From JAXMBN01 sp046349875 (lineage in GTDB: Bacteria > Planctomycetota > Planctomycetia > Pirellulales > Pirellulaceae), in NCBI GenBank assembly GCA_046349875.1, contig JAXMBN010000006.1:129384-193383 (forward strand): a stretch of DNA of 64,000 bases, in the 5' to 3' direction. Shown piece after piece: positions 8,782 through 19,314 of the stretch. Below the pieces are notes generated by a model. The model searched no databases, was not told the origin of the DNA, and saw only the letters and a program-made list of their open reading frames with translations. Position numbers and translations under genes: made by a program. Numbering within the stretch: the first letter of the stretch is position 1; each line of letters begins with the position of its first letter.

Positions 8782-11700
8782 ATGTCATCTCAAATTTTTC
8801 GCAGCGCTAACTTCATTTTAATTTTCCTGACTTCTTGGATCTGGGTGTCCTTTCCGAGTGTCGGCAACGGTCAGGAGGATGACATCTCCTTTTCGTTCGA
8901 TGTACGGCCCATTCTTTCAGATCTTTGCTTTACGTGCCATGGGCCCGATAGCCAACATCGCGCTGCCGATCTTCGATTGGATACAGAAGATGGAATCCGG
9001 CACGCTCTCCAAGGTGAAGGAAAAACCGGAGGCTTGTTTTGGGAAAGGATTCGCTCGGCAGATCCCGAATTGCAAATGCCGCCGCCCCATACCAAAAAAC
9101 AAGTGACGCCAAGACAAATAGAGATCCTACAAAAATGGATCCAAAACGGTGCACCATGGGAGGATCATTGGGCCTGGCAACGATCTTCCAAGCCTGCTCT
9201 CACCTATTTTTCAAACCCAAACACACTGCGAGGACCAATCGATTCGCTTATCCAAGAGGTTTTGTCCAAGCACAACCGCAAGCCTAGTGAAATTGCAGAT
9301 CGTACGACGCTGATTCGACGCCTCTCTTTGGATCTTCGAGGATTGCCACCAAGTATCGATGAGGTCGAATCATTTCTTTCGGATGACTCGCCTAACGCCT
9401 ATGAGAAACTGGTCGATGCATTTCTTGCTTCGCCTTCCTTTGGTGAGCGAATGGCATGGGATTGGTTGGATGCAGCGCGTTATGCCGATACGAATGGATA
9501 CCAAGGTGATAACGAACGCACGATGTGGCCTTGGCGTGACTGGGTCGTGCGTGCCATGAATGCCAGTATGCCATTAGATGATTTTACTGTTTGGCAATTG
9601 GCAGGTGATTTGTTGCCCGAGCCGACTCACGATCAGAAATTAGCCACTGGATTTCTACGGAACCATATGATCAACGGGGAAGGTGGGCGCATCGCCGAAG
9701 AAAATCGAATTGACTACGCCATGGATATGACCGAGACCGTGGGTACGGTGTGGCTGGGCTTGACGCTCAATTGTTGTCGTTGCCATGACCACAAGTTTGA
9801 CCCGATCAAGCAAAAAGAATACTACCAATTGTTGGCCTTCTTCAATCAAACGCCTGTCGATGGAGGAGGTGGAAATCCTCAAACGGCACCTGTCCTTGCT
9901 TGTCCAACTTACGAGCAGGAACTCCAAATCAAGTCGATTCAAGCGTCTTTGGATCGTATGCAAAAATCGATTCAAGAACGTCGCGACCTATTGAAACAAC
10001 AGCTTGCCGAGTGGGAGGCTCGATACCGTGAGCAATCGCCGTGGCATTACCCCAAAGTATTATCTGCCAAATCCGAGCAGCAGTGCATCATCGAAGAGAA
10101 TCAAAGCATCCTGATACAAGGAAGCAAAATCGATCGCGATGTCTACCATTTAGAACTTGAAGTAGAACCCGGCGAGTATGTTGGCGTTCGAATCGATGCA
10201 TTGCCACATGAGTCCCTAACAGCTCAAGGCTTATCGCGAGCCGATAGTGGGAACTTTGTGTTGACGGACATTCGTACAGATCTTCAGCGTCAGCTCCCAG
10301 AAAATGTACCTGCCTCAGAGCGATTGGTATTTCGCGAGGGGCGAGCCACCTTTGAGCAACCAGGACATGCGGTGAGTTTGGCCATCGATGATCAGCCAGA
10401 AAGCGGTTGGGCCGTTTGGGACGGCAAGAAGGTAGATACAAATCCCTCTGCCTATTTTCTTTGGGATCATACCGTCACCGTGCGACAAGGGGATCGTCTT
10501 CGCGTCGTCATGAAGTTCGAATCGCCACACGCCCATCATCAATTGGGATATTTTCGCGTTGCACTAGGAAAGAATCGGAACTCTTCATTGGAACGCAATG
10601 ATGGATTCTTGGAATCGGGATTGAGTAAAAAGGTCGGATCAAGAACTCAAGCCGAACGCAAAGCGATCACCGAAAGGTATGAAGCTGATGATTCCGAATT
10701 GAGCGAATTACAGAAATCGCAAAAGCAGATTGAGAGTGAACGCAAGCAGATTCAGGAAGCCATCGCTAAGGTCATGGTGATGGAGGATCGCAAAGAGCCA
10801 CGAAAGACACACTTGTTGACGCGAGGACTTTATAACCAACCGTCCGATGAAGTTCAGAGCCAAGTACCAGAACGGTTTCCAGCACTGCCCGACACATGCG
10901 CCAAGAAATCGTCTCGGATTAGCGCGCAGTGGTTGGTGGCCGACAATCATTCACTCACAGCGAGAGTTTTGGTCAATCGATACTGGCAACAATTGTTTGG
11001 AATCGGATTGATAAAGACCGTCGAAGATTTTGGTTCGCAAGGGGAATACCCCGTTTACTTCAAGTTGCTTGCTTGGTTGGCAACCGATCTACAAGAGCAT
11101 GAATGGGACACTAAGCGTTGGATTCGTGAGGTAGTGATGAGCCATACCTATCAGCAAAGCTCACGTTGGAATAGTGCACCGGACGAGGGCGGGTCGTCGG
11201 ATCCAGAAAATCGTTGGCTTGCCAGAGGTCCCCGGTTTCGAATGCCGAGTTGGATGATTCGCGATCAAGCGTTGGCTCTCAGCGGATTGGCCGTGCATCG
11301 ACAGGGTGGGCCCGGAGTGCGACCTTATCAACCGGAAGGGGTTTGGGAGGAAGCAAGTTTCGGTAACAAGAAATATGTACAAGACCGAGGTGAGTCGCTC
11401 TATCGGAGAAGCCTTTATACTTTCTGGAGACGCATCGTCGCGCCGACGATGTTTTTTGATAATGCATCGCGACAGGTTTGTACGGTCAAGTCGGTCCGCA
11501 CCAATACACCACTGCAGTCCCTTTATCTGCTGAATGACCAAACTTTTCGCGATGCTTCGTTAGTCCTCGCTTGGCGGATGCTAAACGAACCACTTTCGAA
11601 GGAAGGCGACCGAGTGGATTGGCTCTATCAACATGTCTTGTTGCGAATGCCGACCACGGAAGAGCGTGAACGTCTATTGAAAGGTGTACGCGAAACCCAG

Positions 11701-11853
11701 CAGTTTTTTCATGCTCATCCGCAAGATGCTAAGGATTGGATCGAGGTGGAGAGCTTGCCATGGATTCAATCTGCGGACCGTATTGCATTGGCGTCTTGGT
11801 CCAGCGTGGCTTTGGCATTATTCAACCTCGATGGAACATTGACCAAGGAATAG
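8782..11853 (+). CDS. PSCyt1-DUF1549-DUF1553 domain protein (planctomycete cytochrome c)
   Basis: This is a hallmark planctomycete architecture of unknown activity. The 1023-residue product starts with a signal peptide (from ATG 8782; the frame is open upstream but the signal decides the start). PSCyt1 follows with the haem motif CFTCH at about 49-53 and MPPPHTKKQ, the likely axial Met region. DUF1549 spans about 150-370 with RLSLDLRGLPP, DAARYADTNGYQGD, NRIDYAMD and a second CxxCH (CCRCH) in LTLNCCRCHDHKFDPI. A coiled-coil region occupies about 620-680. DUF1553 covers about 710-985 with RVLVNRYWQQLFG, SSRWN, NRWLARGPRFRM and TPLQSLYLLND. It is followed after 6 bases by a DUF1501 protein, the standard partner. 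Confidence 0.92.
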   Translation: MSSQIFRSANFILIFLTSWIWVSFPSVGNGQEDDISFSFDVRPILSDLCFTCHGPDSQHRAADLRLDTEDGIRHALQGEGKTGGLFWERIRSADPELQMPPPHTKKQVTPRQIEILQKWIQNGAPWEDHWAWQRSSKPALTYFSNPNTLRGPIDSLIQEVLSKHNRKPSEIADRTTLIRRLSLDLRGLPPSIDEVESFLSDDSPNAYEKLVDAFLASPSFGERMAWDWLDAARYADTNGYQGDNERTMWPWRDWVVRAMNASMPLDDFTVWQLAGDLLPEPTHDQKLATGFLRNHMINGEGGRIAEENRIDYAMDMTETVGTVWLGLTLNCCRCHDHKFDPIKQKEYYQLLAFFNQTPVDGGGGNPQTAPVLACPTYEQELQIKSIQASLDRMQKSIQERRDLLKQQLAEWEARYREQSPWHYPKVLSAKSEQQCIIEENQSILIQGSKIDRDVYHLELEVEPGEYVGVRIDALPHESLTAQGLSRADSGNFVLTDIRTDLQRQLPENVPASERLVFREGRATFEQPGHAVSLAIDDQPESGWAVWDGKKVDTNPSAYFLWDHTVTVRQGDRLRVVMKFESPHAHHQLGYFRVALGKNRNSSLERNDGFLESGLSKKVGSRTQAERKAITERYEADDSELSELQKSQKQIESERKQIQEAIAKVMVMEDRKEPRKTHLLTRGLYNQPSDEVQSQVPERFPALPDTCAKKSSRISAQWLVADNHSLTARVLVNRYWQQLFGIGLIKTVEDFGSQGEYPVYFKLLAWLATDLQEHEWDTKRWIREVVMSHTYQQSSRWNSAPDEGGSSDPENRWLARGPRFRMPSWMIRDQALALSGLAVHRQGGPGVRPYQPEGVWEEASFGNKKYVQDRGESLYRRSLYTFWRRIVAPTMFFDNASRQVCTVKSVRTNTPLQSLYLLNDQTFRDASLVLAWRMLNEPLSKEGDRVDWLYQHVLLRMPTTEERERLLKGVRETQQFFHAHPQDAKDWIEVESLPWIQSADRIALASWSSVALALFNLDGTLTKE

Positions 11854-11859
11854 GCTACC

Positions 11860-13341
11860 ATGCAACATCCCAATCAACTCTATGCACACTTGCAGCGGCG
11901 AGCATTTCTTCAAGAAGGAAGCCTTGGATTAGGAGCTGCGGCACTCTCTGTTCTCGCATCGTCATCGGCAAGTCGCGCGATGGTGCAGGCAAGTGAAAAC
12001 GGACTCAGCCTCAAAGAGAACGGATTGCCCGGTTTGCCTCATCATCTTGGCAAAGCGAAACGAATCATTTACCTCTTTCAGAATGGTGGACCGACGCACG
12101 TCGATCTCTTCGATTGGAAGCCCATGATTCAATCGATGCACGGAAAACCCATTCCGGCAGAGATCGTCGGTGGGCGGCGTTTCAGTACGATGACCGGAGA
12201 CGCCAACAACAAATTGATGCTCGCGCCCGTCGAGCCCTTTGCGCAGTACGGCCAAAGTGGAGCTTGGGTGAGTCGCTTCATGCCTCATACAAGCCAAATC
12301 GTGGACGACCTCTGCTTCGTCAAGAGCATGACCACCGATGCGGTGAATCATGCGCCAGCGATCTCGCTCTTGTTGAGCGGAGCACAGATTCCCGGACGTC
12401 CAACGATGGGAGCTTGGTTACAGTATGGGTTGGGAAGCGAGACAGAAAACCTGCCCGCATTCGTCGTGATGACGAGCGTGAGTAAGAATACGACATGCGG
12501 TCAGATTTTTTATGACTTTTATTGGGGAAGTGGTTTTCTACCTTCGCGTTATCAAGGAGTAAAGTTTCGAAGCAGCGGCGATCCCGTTCTATATCTTTCG
12601 AATCCTAAGGGAATGCCGACCGAGTTGCGACGAAAATGGCTCGATGAAATCGCATCACTCAACACGATGCACGCGGAACAGGTTCAGGATCCGGAAATCG
12701 ACACGCGTGTCGCATCGTATGAAATGGCCTATCGTATGCAGTCCAGTGTTCCGGAACTGACAGACCTGACGAAGGAGTCCCAAGAAACGCTCGATCTTTA
12801 CGGGCCTCAGGTCAAGGAACCAGGAACATTCGCCCACAATTGTTTGATGGCTCGACGGTTGATCGAACGAGGCGTTCGATTCGTACAGGTCATGCATGCC
12901 GGTTGGGATCAGCACAATAGCCTTACCACCGAACTCTATACGCAATGCAAGGACACCGACCAGCCAAGCGCCGGGCTTGTAATGGATCTCAAACGGCGTG
13001 GATTGTTAGAGGATACGTTGGTCGTATGGGGAGGCGAGTTTGGTCGAACTCCTTTTATTCAAGGAGACATCAACAATCGACCACGATGGGGACGCGATCA
13101 TCATCCCTATGCGTTTTCTATCTGGATGGCGGGAGGCGGAATTCGAAGTGGTTTTACTTATGGAGCCTCGGATGATCTTGGGTTCACTGCCATCGAAAAC
13201 CCGGTTCATGTTCATGATCTTCAGGCAACGATTCTGCATCTATTGGGTATCGATCACGAGCGTTTGACTTATCGATTCCAAGGTCGCGATTTCAGGCTTA
13301 CCGATATTCATGGCCATGTCGTGAAGGAACTGTTTGCCTAG
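11860..13341 (+). CDS. DUF1501 domain-containing protein (sulfatase-like fold), Tat exported
   Basis: DUF1501 proteins have an alkaline-phosphatase-like fold and are found next to DUF1549-DUF1553 cytochromes; their substrate is unknown. This 493-residue protein opens with a twin-arginine-type leader (QRRAFLQEGSLGLGAAALSV). Domain marks are RIIYLFQNGGPTHVDLFDWKP, SMTTDAVNHAPA, GCWL-like GAWLQYGLG, RRLIERGVRFVQVMHAGWDQHNS, VVWGGEFGRTPF, GRDHHPYAFSIWMAGGG and HDLQATILHLLGIDHERLTY. It starts 6 bases after the cytochrome gene, so the two form an operon and probably act together in the periplasm. Confidence 0.92.
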   Translation: MQHPNQLYAHLQRRAFLQEGSLGLGAAALSVLASSSASRAMVQASENGLSLKENGLPGLPHHLGKAKRIIYLFQNGGPTHVDLFDWKPMIQSMHGKPIPAEIVGGRRFSTMTGDANNKLMLAPVEPFAQYGQSGAWVSRFMPHTSQIVDDLCFVKSMTTDAVNHAPAISLLLSGAQIPGRPTMGAWLQYGLGSETENLPAFVVMTSVSKNTTCGQIFYDFYWGSGFLPSRYQGVKFRSSGDPVLYLSNPKGMPTELRRKWLDEIASLNTMHAEQVQDPEIDTRVASYEMAYRMQSSVPELTDLTKESQETLDLYGPQVKEPGTFAHNCLMARRLIERGVRFVQVMHAGWDQHNSLTTELYTQCKDTDQPSAGLVMDLKRRGLLEDTLVVWGGEFGRTPFIQGDINNRPRWGRDHHPYAFSIWMAGGGIRSGFTYGASDDLGFTAIENPVHVHDLQATILHLLGIDHERLTYRFQGRDFRLTDIHGHVVKELFA

Positions 13342-13765
13342 CACCTCTTTGTCGACGCTGCTCTAGGCATGATCAAAGCTCTCTCTAGGTTCTCTATTGT
13401 GAAGGATTTCACATACTCAGATTAAGTGTTGCTAATGGCTTGGGAATTCTTGAAAAAGCTGTGCAAGATCGAGGCCTTTTCTTCGTTGACTATCTACAAA
13501 CGGGTTTGGATTGGGACTGATGATTCATCGTCGATGGAAAATAAAGTTGCCATAATCCGAACCAAGAATCCCATAGTTTGTCCGAATAACGAGCAACATT
13601 GCGATGGAAACTTCAAGAAAGATGGTCCATCACCGTCTTTCAGAAGCATCGTGAGACGTGGATTTGATAAGGGAAAAAGCTGGTTTCGGTGACTGTTCCT
13701 TATCAAACGCAAATGCATTCAAGCTATGGAATGGCTCAATCATCATCAAGATGAGGTGAACTGAT
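13342..13765. other. 424-bp intergenic stretch, no supported gene
   Basis: Short open frames exist here on both strands (for example 13426-13692 plus and 13494-13718 minus) but overlap each other and show no recognisable domain, signal peptide or ribosome-binding context. It probably holds the promoter of the gene at 13766. I see no clear terminator after the DUF1501 gene. Confidence 0.5.
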
Positions 13766-14494
13766 ATGTGGAATCCAAGACGCAATTTCTTGATGGCCAT
13801 GATGGCATTTATGGTGCAAGTTCCAGCGGTTTGGGGTTCGTTGGAGGCTCGCCTACCAACGACGCTCAAGTGGAATGCTGGCCCTATTGCTCTGCTTCAA
13901 ACATCGAGTGTGCAACGCGAGCTCAAACTTGGTGAGCGACAACAGCAGTTCATTCGTGAGTGGCTAGCGGAAACCAATTTTCGAATTCTGCAAGATGCCA
14001 TGCAACGTCAAAATGAATTGATGGAGCTTGGGCAAGTCGAGTCGTTCGGAAATGTGATGCACCAACTTCGTATGGAACGTGCAACGCAAGCCTATCAAGA
14101 ACTCGATGGCATTCTCAATCTCGCGCAGATTCATCGATTGCAGGAAATCGACATGCAAGTCGCTGGTCTAGAAGCTTTTATGGATCGGGACATTCATCCC
14201 AAATTCAGCATTGAAGACAAGCAACGCGAGCATCTTCGCATCATTCAACAGGTGTATCTCTCGCGACTTGCCGACCTGCGTCATCGTTACGATGTTCAAT
14301 CGAGCAATGAGTTACAGGGGAAACGCAAGGAAGACTATGAACGCGATGTTCGAAAGGCGCATGATGCGGCACTCATCGCCTTCTTTCGAACATTCACAGA
14401 AGATCAGCGGCGAACCTATTGCGAAATCTGTGGCAACGCTCTCAACGTTGGAAAGCTCCGTCGCGAACTGGAAGCAGTCATACACGGTGCATAG
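13766..14494 (+). CDS. secreted helical hypothetical protein
   Basis: The 242-residue product begins with a signal peptide (MWNPRRNFLMAMMAFMVQVP, likely cut near VWGS). The rest is strongly alpha-helical and Gln/Glu/Arg-rich: LGERQQQFIREWLAE, LNLAQIHRLQEIDMQ, FSIEDKQREHLRIIQQ and FTEDQRRTYCEICGN. The repeated pattern of a two-residue lead, xxQRxxL and a long helix resembles Spy/CpxP-like LTXXQ proteins common in Planctomycetota, but I cannot assign it firmly. AGATGAGGTGA precedes the ATG. It stands alone between a DUF1501 gene and a convergent phosphopantetheinyl transferase. Confidence 0.7.
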   Translation: MWNPRRNFLMAMMAFMVQVPAVWGSLEARLPTTLKWNAGPIALLQTSSVQRELKLGERQQQFIREWLAETNFRILQDAMQRQNELMELGQVESFGNVMHQLRMERATQAYQELDGILNLAQIHRLQEIDMQVAGLEAFMDRDIHPKFSIEDKQREHLRIIQQVYLSRLADLRHRYDVQSSNELQGKRKEDYERDVRKAHDAALIAFFRTFTEDQRRTYCEICGNALNVGKLRRELEAVIHGA

Positions 14495-14531
14495 TTGGTT
14501 CGAGATTCGTAAACAAGGTCGCAACCGATCT

Positions 14532-15279
14532 TCATAGCTCGTCAAGTGAGCGTTGGTGCAAAGTAATCGAAGACGCGTGCACTGCGATGGCTCCGATATG
14601 ACGAGCTCCAACTGGAATAGAGGCAAGTCTCCAAGCCTTGGGATCAAGTATCTTCGGGAACTGTAACTTGGTTTTTTCGACAATCCATGGAGATAAGGAT
14701 GCGCCGAAAGAATGAATTCTTGCATCGGCTTGTGGACTTTTGAGATCGAGATCGACGGTGTTCGTTCCGGCGGCAATGCCGATTCCCAAGCCTTTTAATA
14801 ATGCTTCTTTCGCCGTCCAGCATTCGAGAAAATAGCGGCTTTGGTTTTTAGGCGGAATCGATTGCCCATGTTTAAATTCCGCCGCAGTGAGCGCCGAGCG
14901 AGCTAATTCATTCCACGCAACGTCGCGATAGAGTTCGACGTCGATACCTACCAAGGTTGAACGGGACCACGCGATCACTGCCAGATCTTGAGTATGGCTT
15001 AAACTAAAATGAAAGCCGCTCGCTGGGCAGGGTATGTACATAGGGCCGTCCATGGCTTCGGATTTCGAAAGCGATCAGACGGGGGTCCTTATGGAGGATG
15101 GAGCCAATCACAAATCGGAGTGACGTTCGCGTTTGTTCCCAACGTTTGGCGAGTTCCATGCTTTGGAATCGATCGCGCCTGGCACGTTCTTGCGAAGTAA
15201 GCCAATTGGTTGGAAATTCAGGGCCGTTTGGACCGAGTGGAAAGGAAAGCCATTCGATATTCTCCATTGCAGTCGCCAT
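14532..15279 (-). CDS. 4'-phosphopantetheinyl transferase superfamily protein, frame broken once
   Basis: These enzymes move phosphopantetheine from CoA to a Ser of carrier proteins. The N-terminal frame (15279-15004) gives MATAMENIEWLSF..., LTSQERARRDRF, a RTSLRFVIG segment and RSHGRPYV. The C-terminal frame (15053-14532) gives FHFSLSHTQDLAVIAW, the Mg-binding VGIDVE and WTAKEALLKGLG. Removing one base from the CCC run at 15030-15032 fuses them into one Sfp-like protein of about 248 residues with all key motifs. So the break is probably a homopolymer error, though a real pseudogene is possible. No polyketide or NRPS gene is nearby, so the target is likely a housekeeping acyl carrier protein. 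Confidence 0.8.
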
Positions 15280-15422
15280 GATGACATCGTTTGCAGGAAG
15301 AAGCCAGCCGCTTGGGTTGCAGTGGTACTAGGCTGGTAAGGACGAGTGAGGATTGTATCCTGAAAGCAGGGCTAACAACAAATCCCGATGGTTCGTTTTA
15401 TGAATTGTGCGAGAGATCGATC

Positions 15423-15677
15423 ATGCGAGAGCTAACGAGTTCAAAGGCGATCATTGCAAAAGGGCTAATGTTCTTGGTCTTGGGATGCATGACCAGTTGT
15501 CTCCTTGGATGGTGGGCTGGGGCATGGACGATTCTGCTGTTGCACCTTATCAGCATCTGGGCATTTTGTCGTTTCTACTTCTTCGCGTTTTACGTGATCG
15601 AACACTATGTCGATCGTTCCTATCGGTTCGATGGGCTCTACGCATTTGCATGGTACCTTTGGCGGCGAAAACGCTAA
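15423..15677 (+). CDS. small two-TM membrane protein
   Basis: From ATG 15423 (GAGAG upstream) the product is 84 residues with two hydrophobic segments, about 12-30 and 33-58. Between and after them lies an aromatic-rich stretch with AFCRFYFFAFYVIEHYVD, and the C-terminus is basic (WYLWRRKR). The frame is open upstream to 15291 but lacks credible features there. No family is recognised; the dense Tyr/Phe/Trp content suggests a conserved membrane protein rather than a chance frame. Confidence 0.55.
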   Translation: MRELTSSKAIIAKGLMFLVLGCMTSCLLGWWAGAWTILLLHLISIWAFCRFYFFAFYVIEHYVDRSYRFDGLYAFAWYLWRRKR

Positions 15678-15726
15678 GGATCTTGCAACCGACCACCTTT
15701 TGCATGGGTTGATGATTCAACAAAAA

Positions 15727-15751
15727 AGCCCATGGGGATAAACCATGGGCT
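15727..15751 (-). terminator. rho-independent terminator of the oxidoreductase gene
   Basis: A perfect 9-bp stem AGCCCATGG / CCATGGGCT with a seven-base loop lies 27 bases beyond the minus-strand gene ending at 15778. On the minus strand it runs into a T-tract (seven A on plus at 15721-15727). It also lies 50 bases after the plus-strand gene at 15677 and may serve both. Confidence 0.7.
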
Positions 15752-15777
15752 CGATTTGCAGTGATCTCCACAGCGTC

Positions 15778-17239
<1,462 letters not shown>

Positions 17240-17368
17240 AGTTTGACTCCTAGATGGACAGGCGGGGGTTGGGCCAAAGGAAGGGCGTTCAATGTATCAC
17301 GTTCACCAGATGAATCCCATCCGATGCTCTTCATGGGACATCGGATGGGGTGAGATCTTTGAGCGAAT

Positions 17369-17800
17369 TTACTTTGACTTGAGTTCGAACTTGATGTCGG
17401 ATGTTCCTGACTCGGGAATCGTGAAGGTTAGCCGGAAGTGGTGAACGTCGCATACTTCTTGGGAAGCCCTTGTTTCAAGTTCACAACGGCTTCGCCTCCT
17501 TTATCTCCACCGCTTTCAACAATCGTCTTGTTGATTTCAACCTTGTACGATCCAGGAACGGGCGCCTTCTTCTTTGAAAGCTCGCATGGAGAACTTTCCA
17601 TTCTTGTCGCTGTTGCCCGTTGCGTTATAGGTCCCGGAGTCTGCAATGAATACGACGGTAGCGTTCTCAACCGGTGTTCCATCGAGGGTCACAATACTGT
17701 CCGCCGTTACGGTTTTGGGAAGAACAGGGCCATTGTTGCAACCGGTTTGCGCCAATGCGACCAACACCAACAATCCCAAAACCCGCCGATTCAACTTCAT
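17369..17800 (-). pseudogene. small lipoprotein (carboxypeptidase-regulatory-like), frame broken twice
   Basis: From ATG 17800, behind AGGAGATGA, the frame reads a lipoprotein signal peptide (LGLLVLVALAQTGCNN, lipobox Cys near residue 20) and a TADSIVTLDGTPVENATVVF beta-strand pattern typical of small planctomycete surface lipoproteins. Dropping one base in the GGG at 17560-17562 continues into VPGSYKVEINKTIVE and GLPKKYATFTTSG. Restoring one base near 17425-17431 continues as LTFTIPESGTSDIKFELKSK to a TAA at 17369. The repaired protein is about 143 residues. It follows the DUF1559 gene and its terminator, a frequent planctomycete neighbourhood. Broken by error or decay; I favour consensus error. 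Confidence 0.65.
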
Positions 17801-17841
17801 TTCATCTCCTAATGATCGCCATAATGTCATGTGTAAACAAA

Positions 17842-17871
17842 AGAGGGCTGGAGCGTTGACTCCAGCCCTCT
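17842..17871 (-). terminator. rho-independent terminator after the DUF1559 gene
   Basis: A perfect 12-bp stem (AGAGGGCTGGAG paired with CTCCAGCCCTCT) with a six-base loop lies 24 bases beyond the minus-strand stop at 17895. On the minus strand it is followed by CTTTTGTTT. Confidence 0.8.
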
Positions 17872-17894
17872 CGATTTAGGTTTGTCAAAGGGAA

Positions 17895-19011
17895 TTAGTT
17901 GTCCATGGTGAAGGTCTCACCAGACTGTGCGGTTCCCATCGCACCCCAGACACCGTAAGGGTTATTTCTGCGCCGGTTGCGGCAGGAGCAACCGTAGCGG
18001 AGTTACCTGAATCGATGCTGGATGAGACAAAGCGAACGCTGCCGTCAGCCAAAACAATTTGCGAACCCCAGTGTGCTGGCTACCAGCGGAGTAGATACCG
18101 CCGAACCAGTGAGGTGGATGGCTTCCCGTGCTGACCATGCAAGACGGCGAGTTCGGAGGAAGAATGGTGGTAACGCCCGCGAAGAACACGTTTCCAGCGT
18201 AAGCGCGATAACCGCGAGCGGTATCACCAGTGAATACCAAGCTCTGGTTGACGAAGGCCTTACCATTCCATTGAGCTTTGCAGCTCAAAGGAGAATAGGT
18301 CGTCGGATCCGAGGCGATTAACAGAACCATACCAATCGATTGTTGAGACTCTGGTCGATTGAATTCCGCCATCGCAATGGTATTGCTTGTTCCGTCAATG
18401 ATGTCCCCGATGCGTGGATAGTTACCGCGTCCAAAAACGCCACGGTTGCGGATGACCTGCTTTTGGGAGGACAAAGCCACATCATTACGTTCTTCCGTTC
18501 CACCAACAACAACTTGAGACATCGCATAGTTGTCCCCAGCATTGAAACCATAGCTGGTCAATCCGCGTGTACGACCAGCGCTGGTTGGCTCTTGACTACC
18601 CACATCGCTTGGGCACTCCAAGAAGTTGAGGCGCGTCAAGTAGAGAGCATTGCCATTCCAAGGCTCGAGATTCAGTGTGGATAAACCTGAGTAAAGTGCT
18701 TGTTGTTCCAAGAACGGAAGCATCGAGTAAATACCCGACATGCAATATCGCTGAGCTGCACCATGGAGAGTACCGGGGTGAGCGGCTCCGGTTCCTTGTT
18801 GCATCGATGGGAATCGCTTGTAGGCCGATTCATAGTTGTGCAATGCCAGACCCAATTGCTTCAAATTGTTTTGGCAACTCATGCGGCGAGCTGCCTCGCG
18901 AGCTTGCTGAACCGCGGGAAGCAACAATCCAACCAAAATACCAATGATGGCGATGACCACCAACAATTCCACCAAGGTAAAACCTTGGCGCACGTTTCTT
19001 AGACGCTTCAT
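17895..19011 (-). CDS. DUF1559 domain-containing prepilin-like protein, two frame breaks near the C-terminus
   Basis: DUF1559 proteins carry a type IV pilin/type II secretion N-terminus and are multiplied in Planctomycetota. The product starts MKRLRNVRQGFTLVELLVVI, with the prepilin peptidase site after QG and a hydrophobic helix, then ARRMSCQNNLKQLGLALHNYE. The middle is intact. Near the end the frame departs at a GGGG run (plus 18066-18069): adding one G restores HTGGSQIVLADGSVRFVSS. Adding one C at 17959-17961 restores TPYGVWGAMGTAQSGETFT and a TAA at 17895. Both C-terminal motifs are standard for the family. GGAGGG sits before the ATG, and a strong terminator follows. Confidence 0.88.
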
Positions 19012-19314
19012 AAAAAGTCCCTCCGATAAGATATGAAAAGAGCAATAACTACCACAAAAGTGACCTCAAGTCCTTGAGATCCCGCCTAAGGGTATCAATG
19101 CGATTGTAACGGTTATCTCAAGGGGAATCCAATCATCATAAATTGAAATCTCAGATTTTTGTGAAAATCGTCCGAAACGGCCCATGCGGGGAATTGAATT
19201 GTAGTGAGATTTCTTGTCTGGCACCCGTCTGTATGGGTGGTGTGTTGGGCTTGGCTTATTGGATGGTTCCACTACAAGATACCTTTGTTTCTTATCGAAC
19301 GCCGTGAGGTTGTT

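Noticed and set aside
13426..13718. Small overlapping frames on both strands between DUF1501 and the next gene
   Set aside because: Mutually antisense, with no domain or signal; treated as noncoding.
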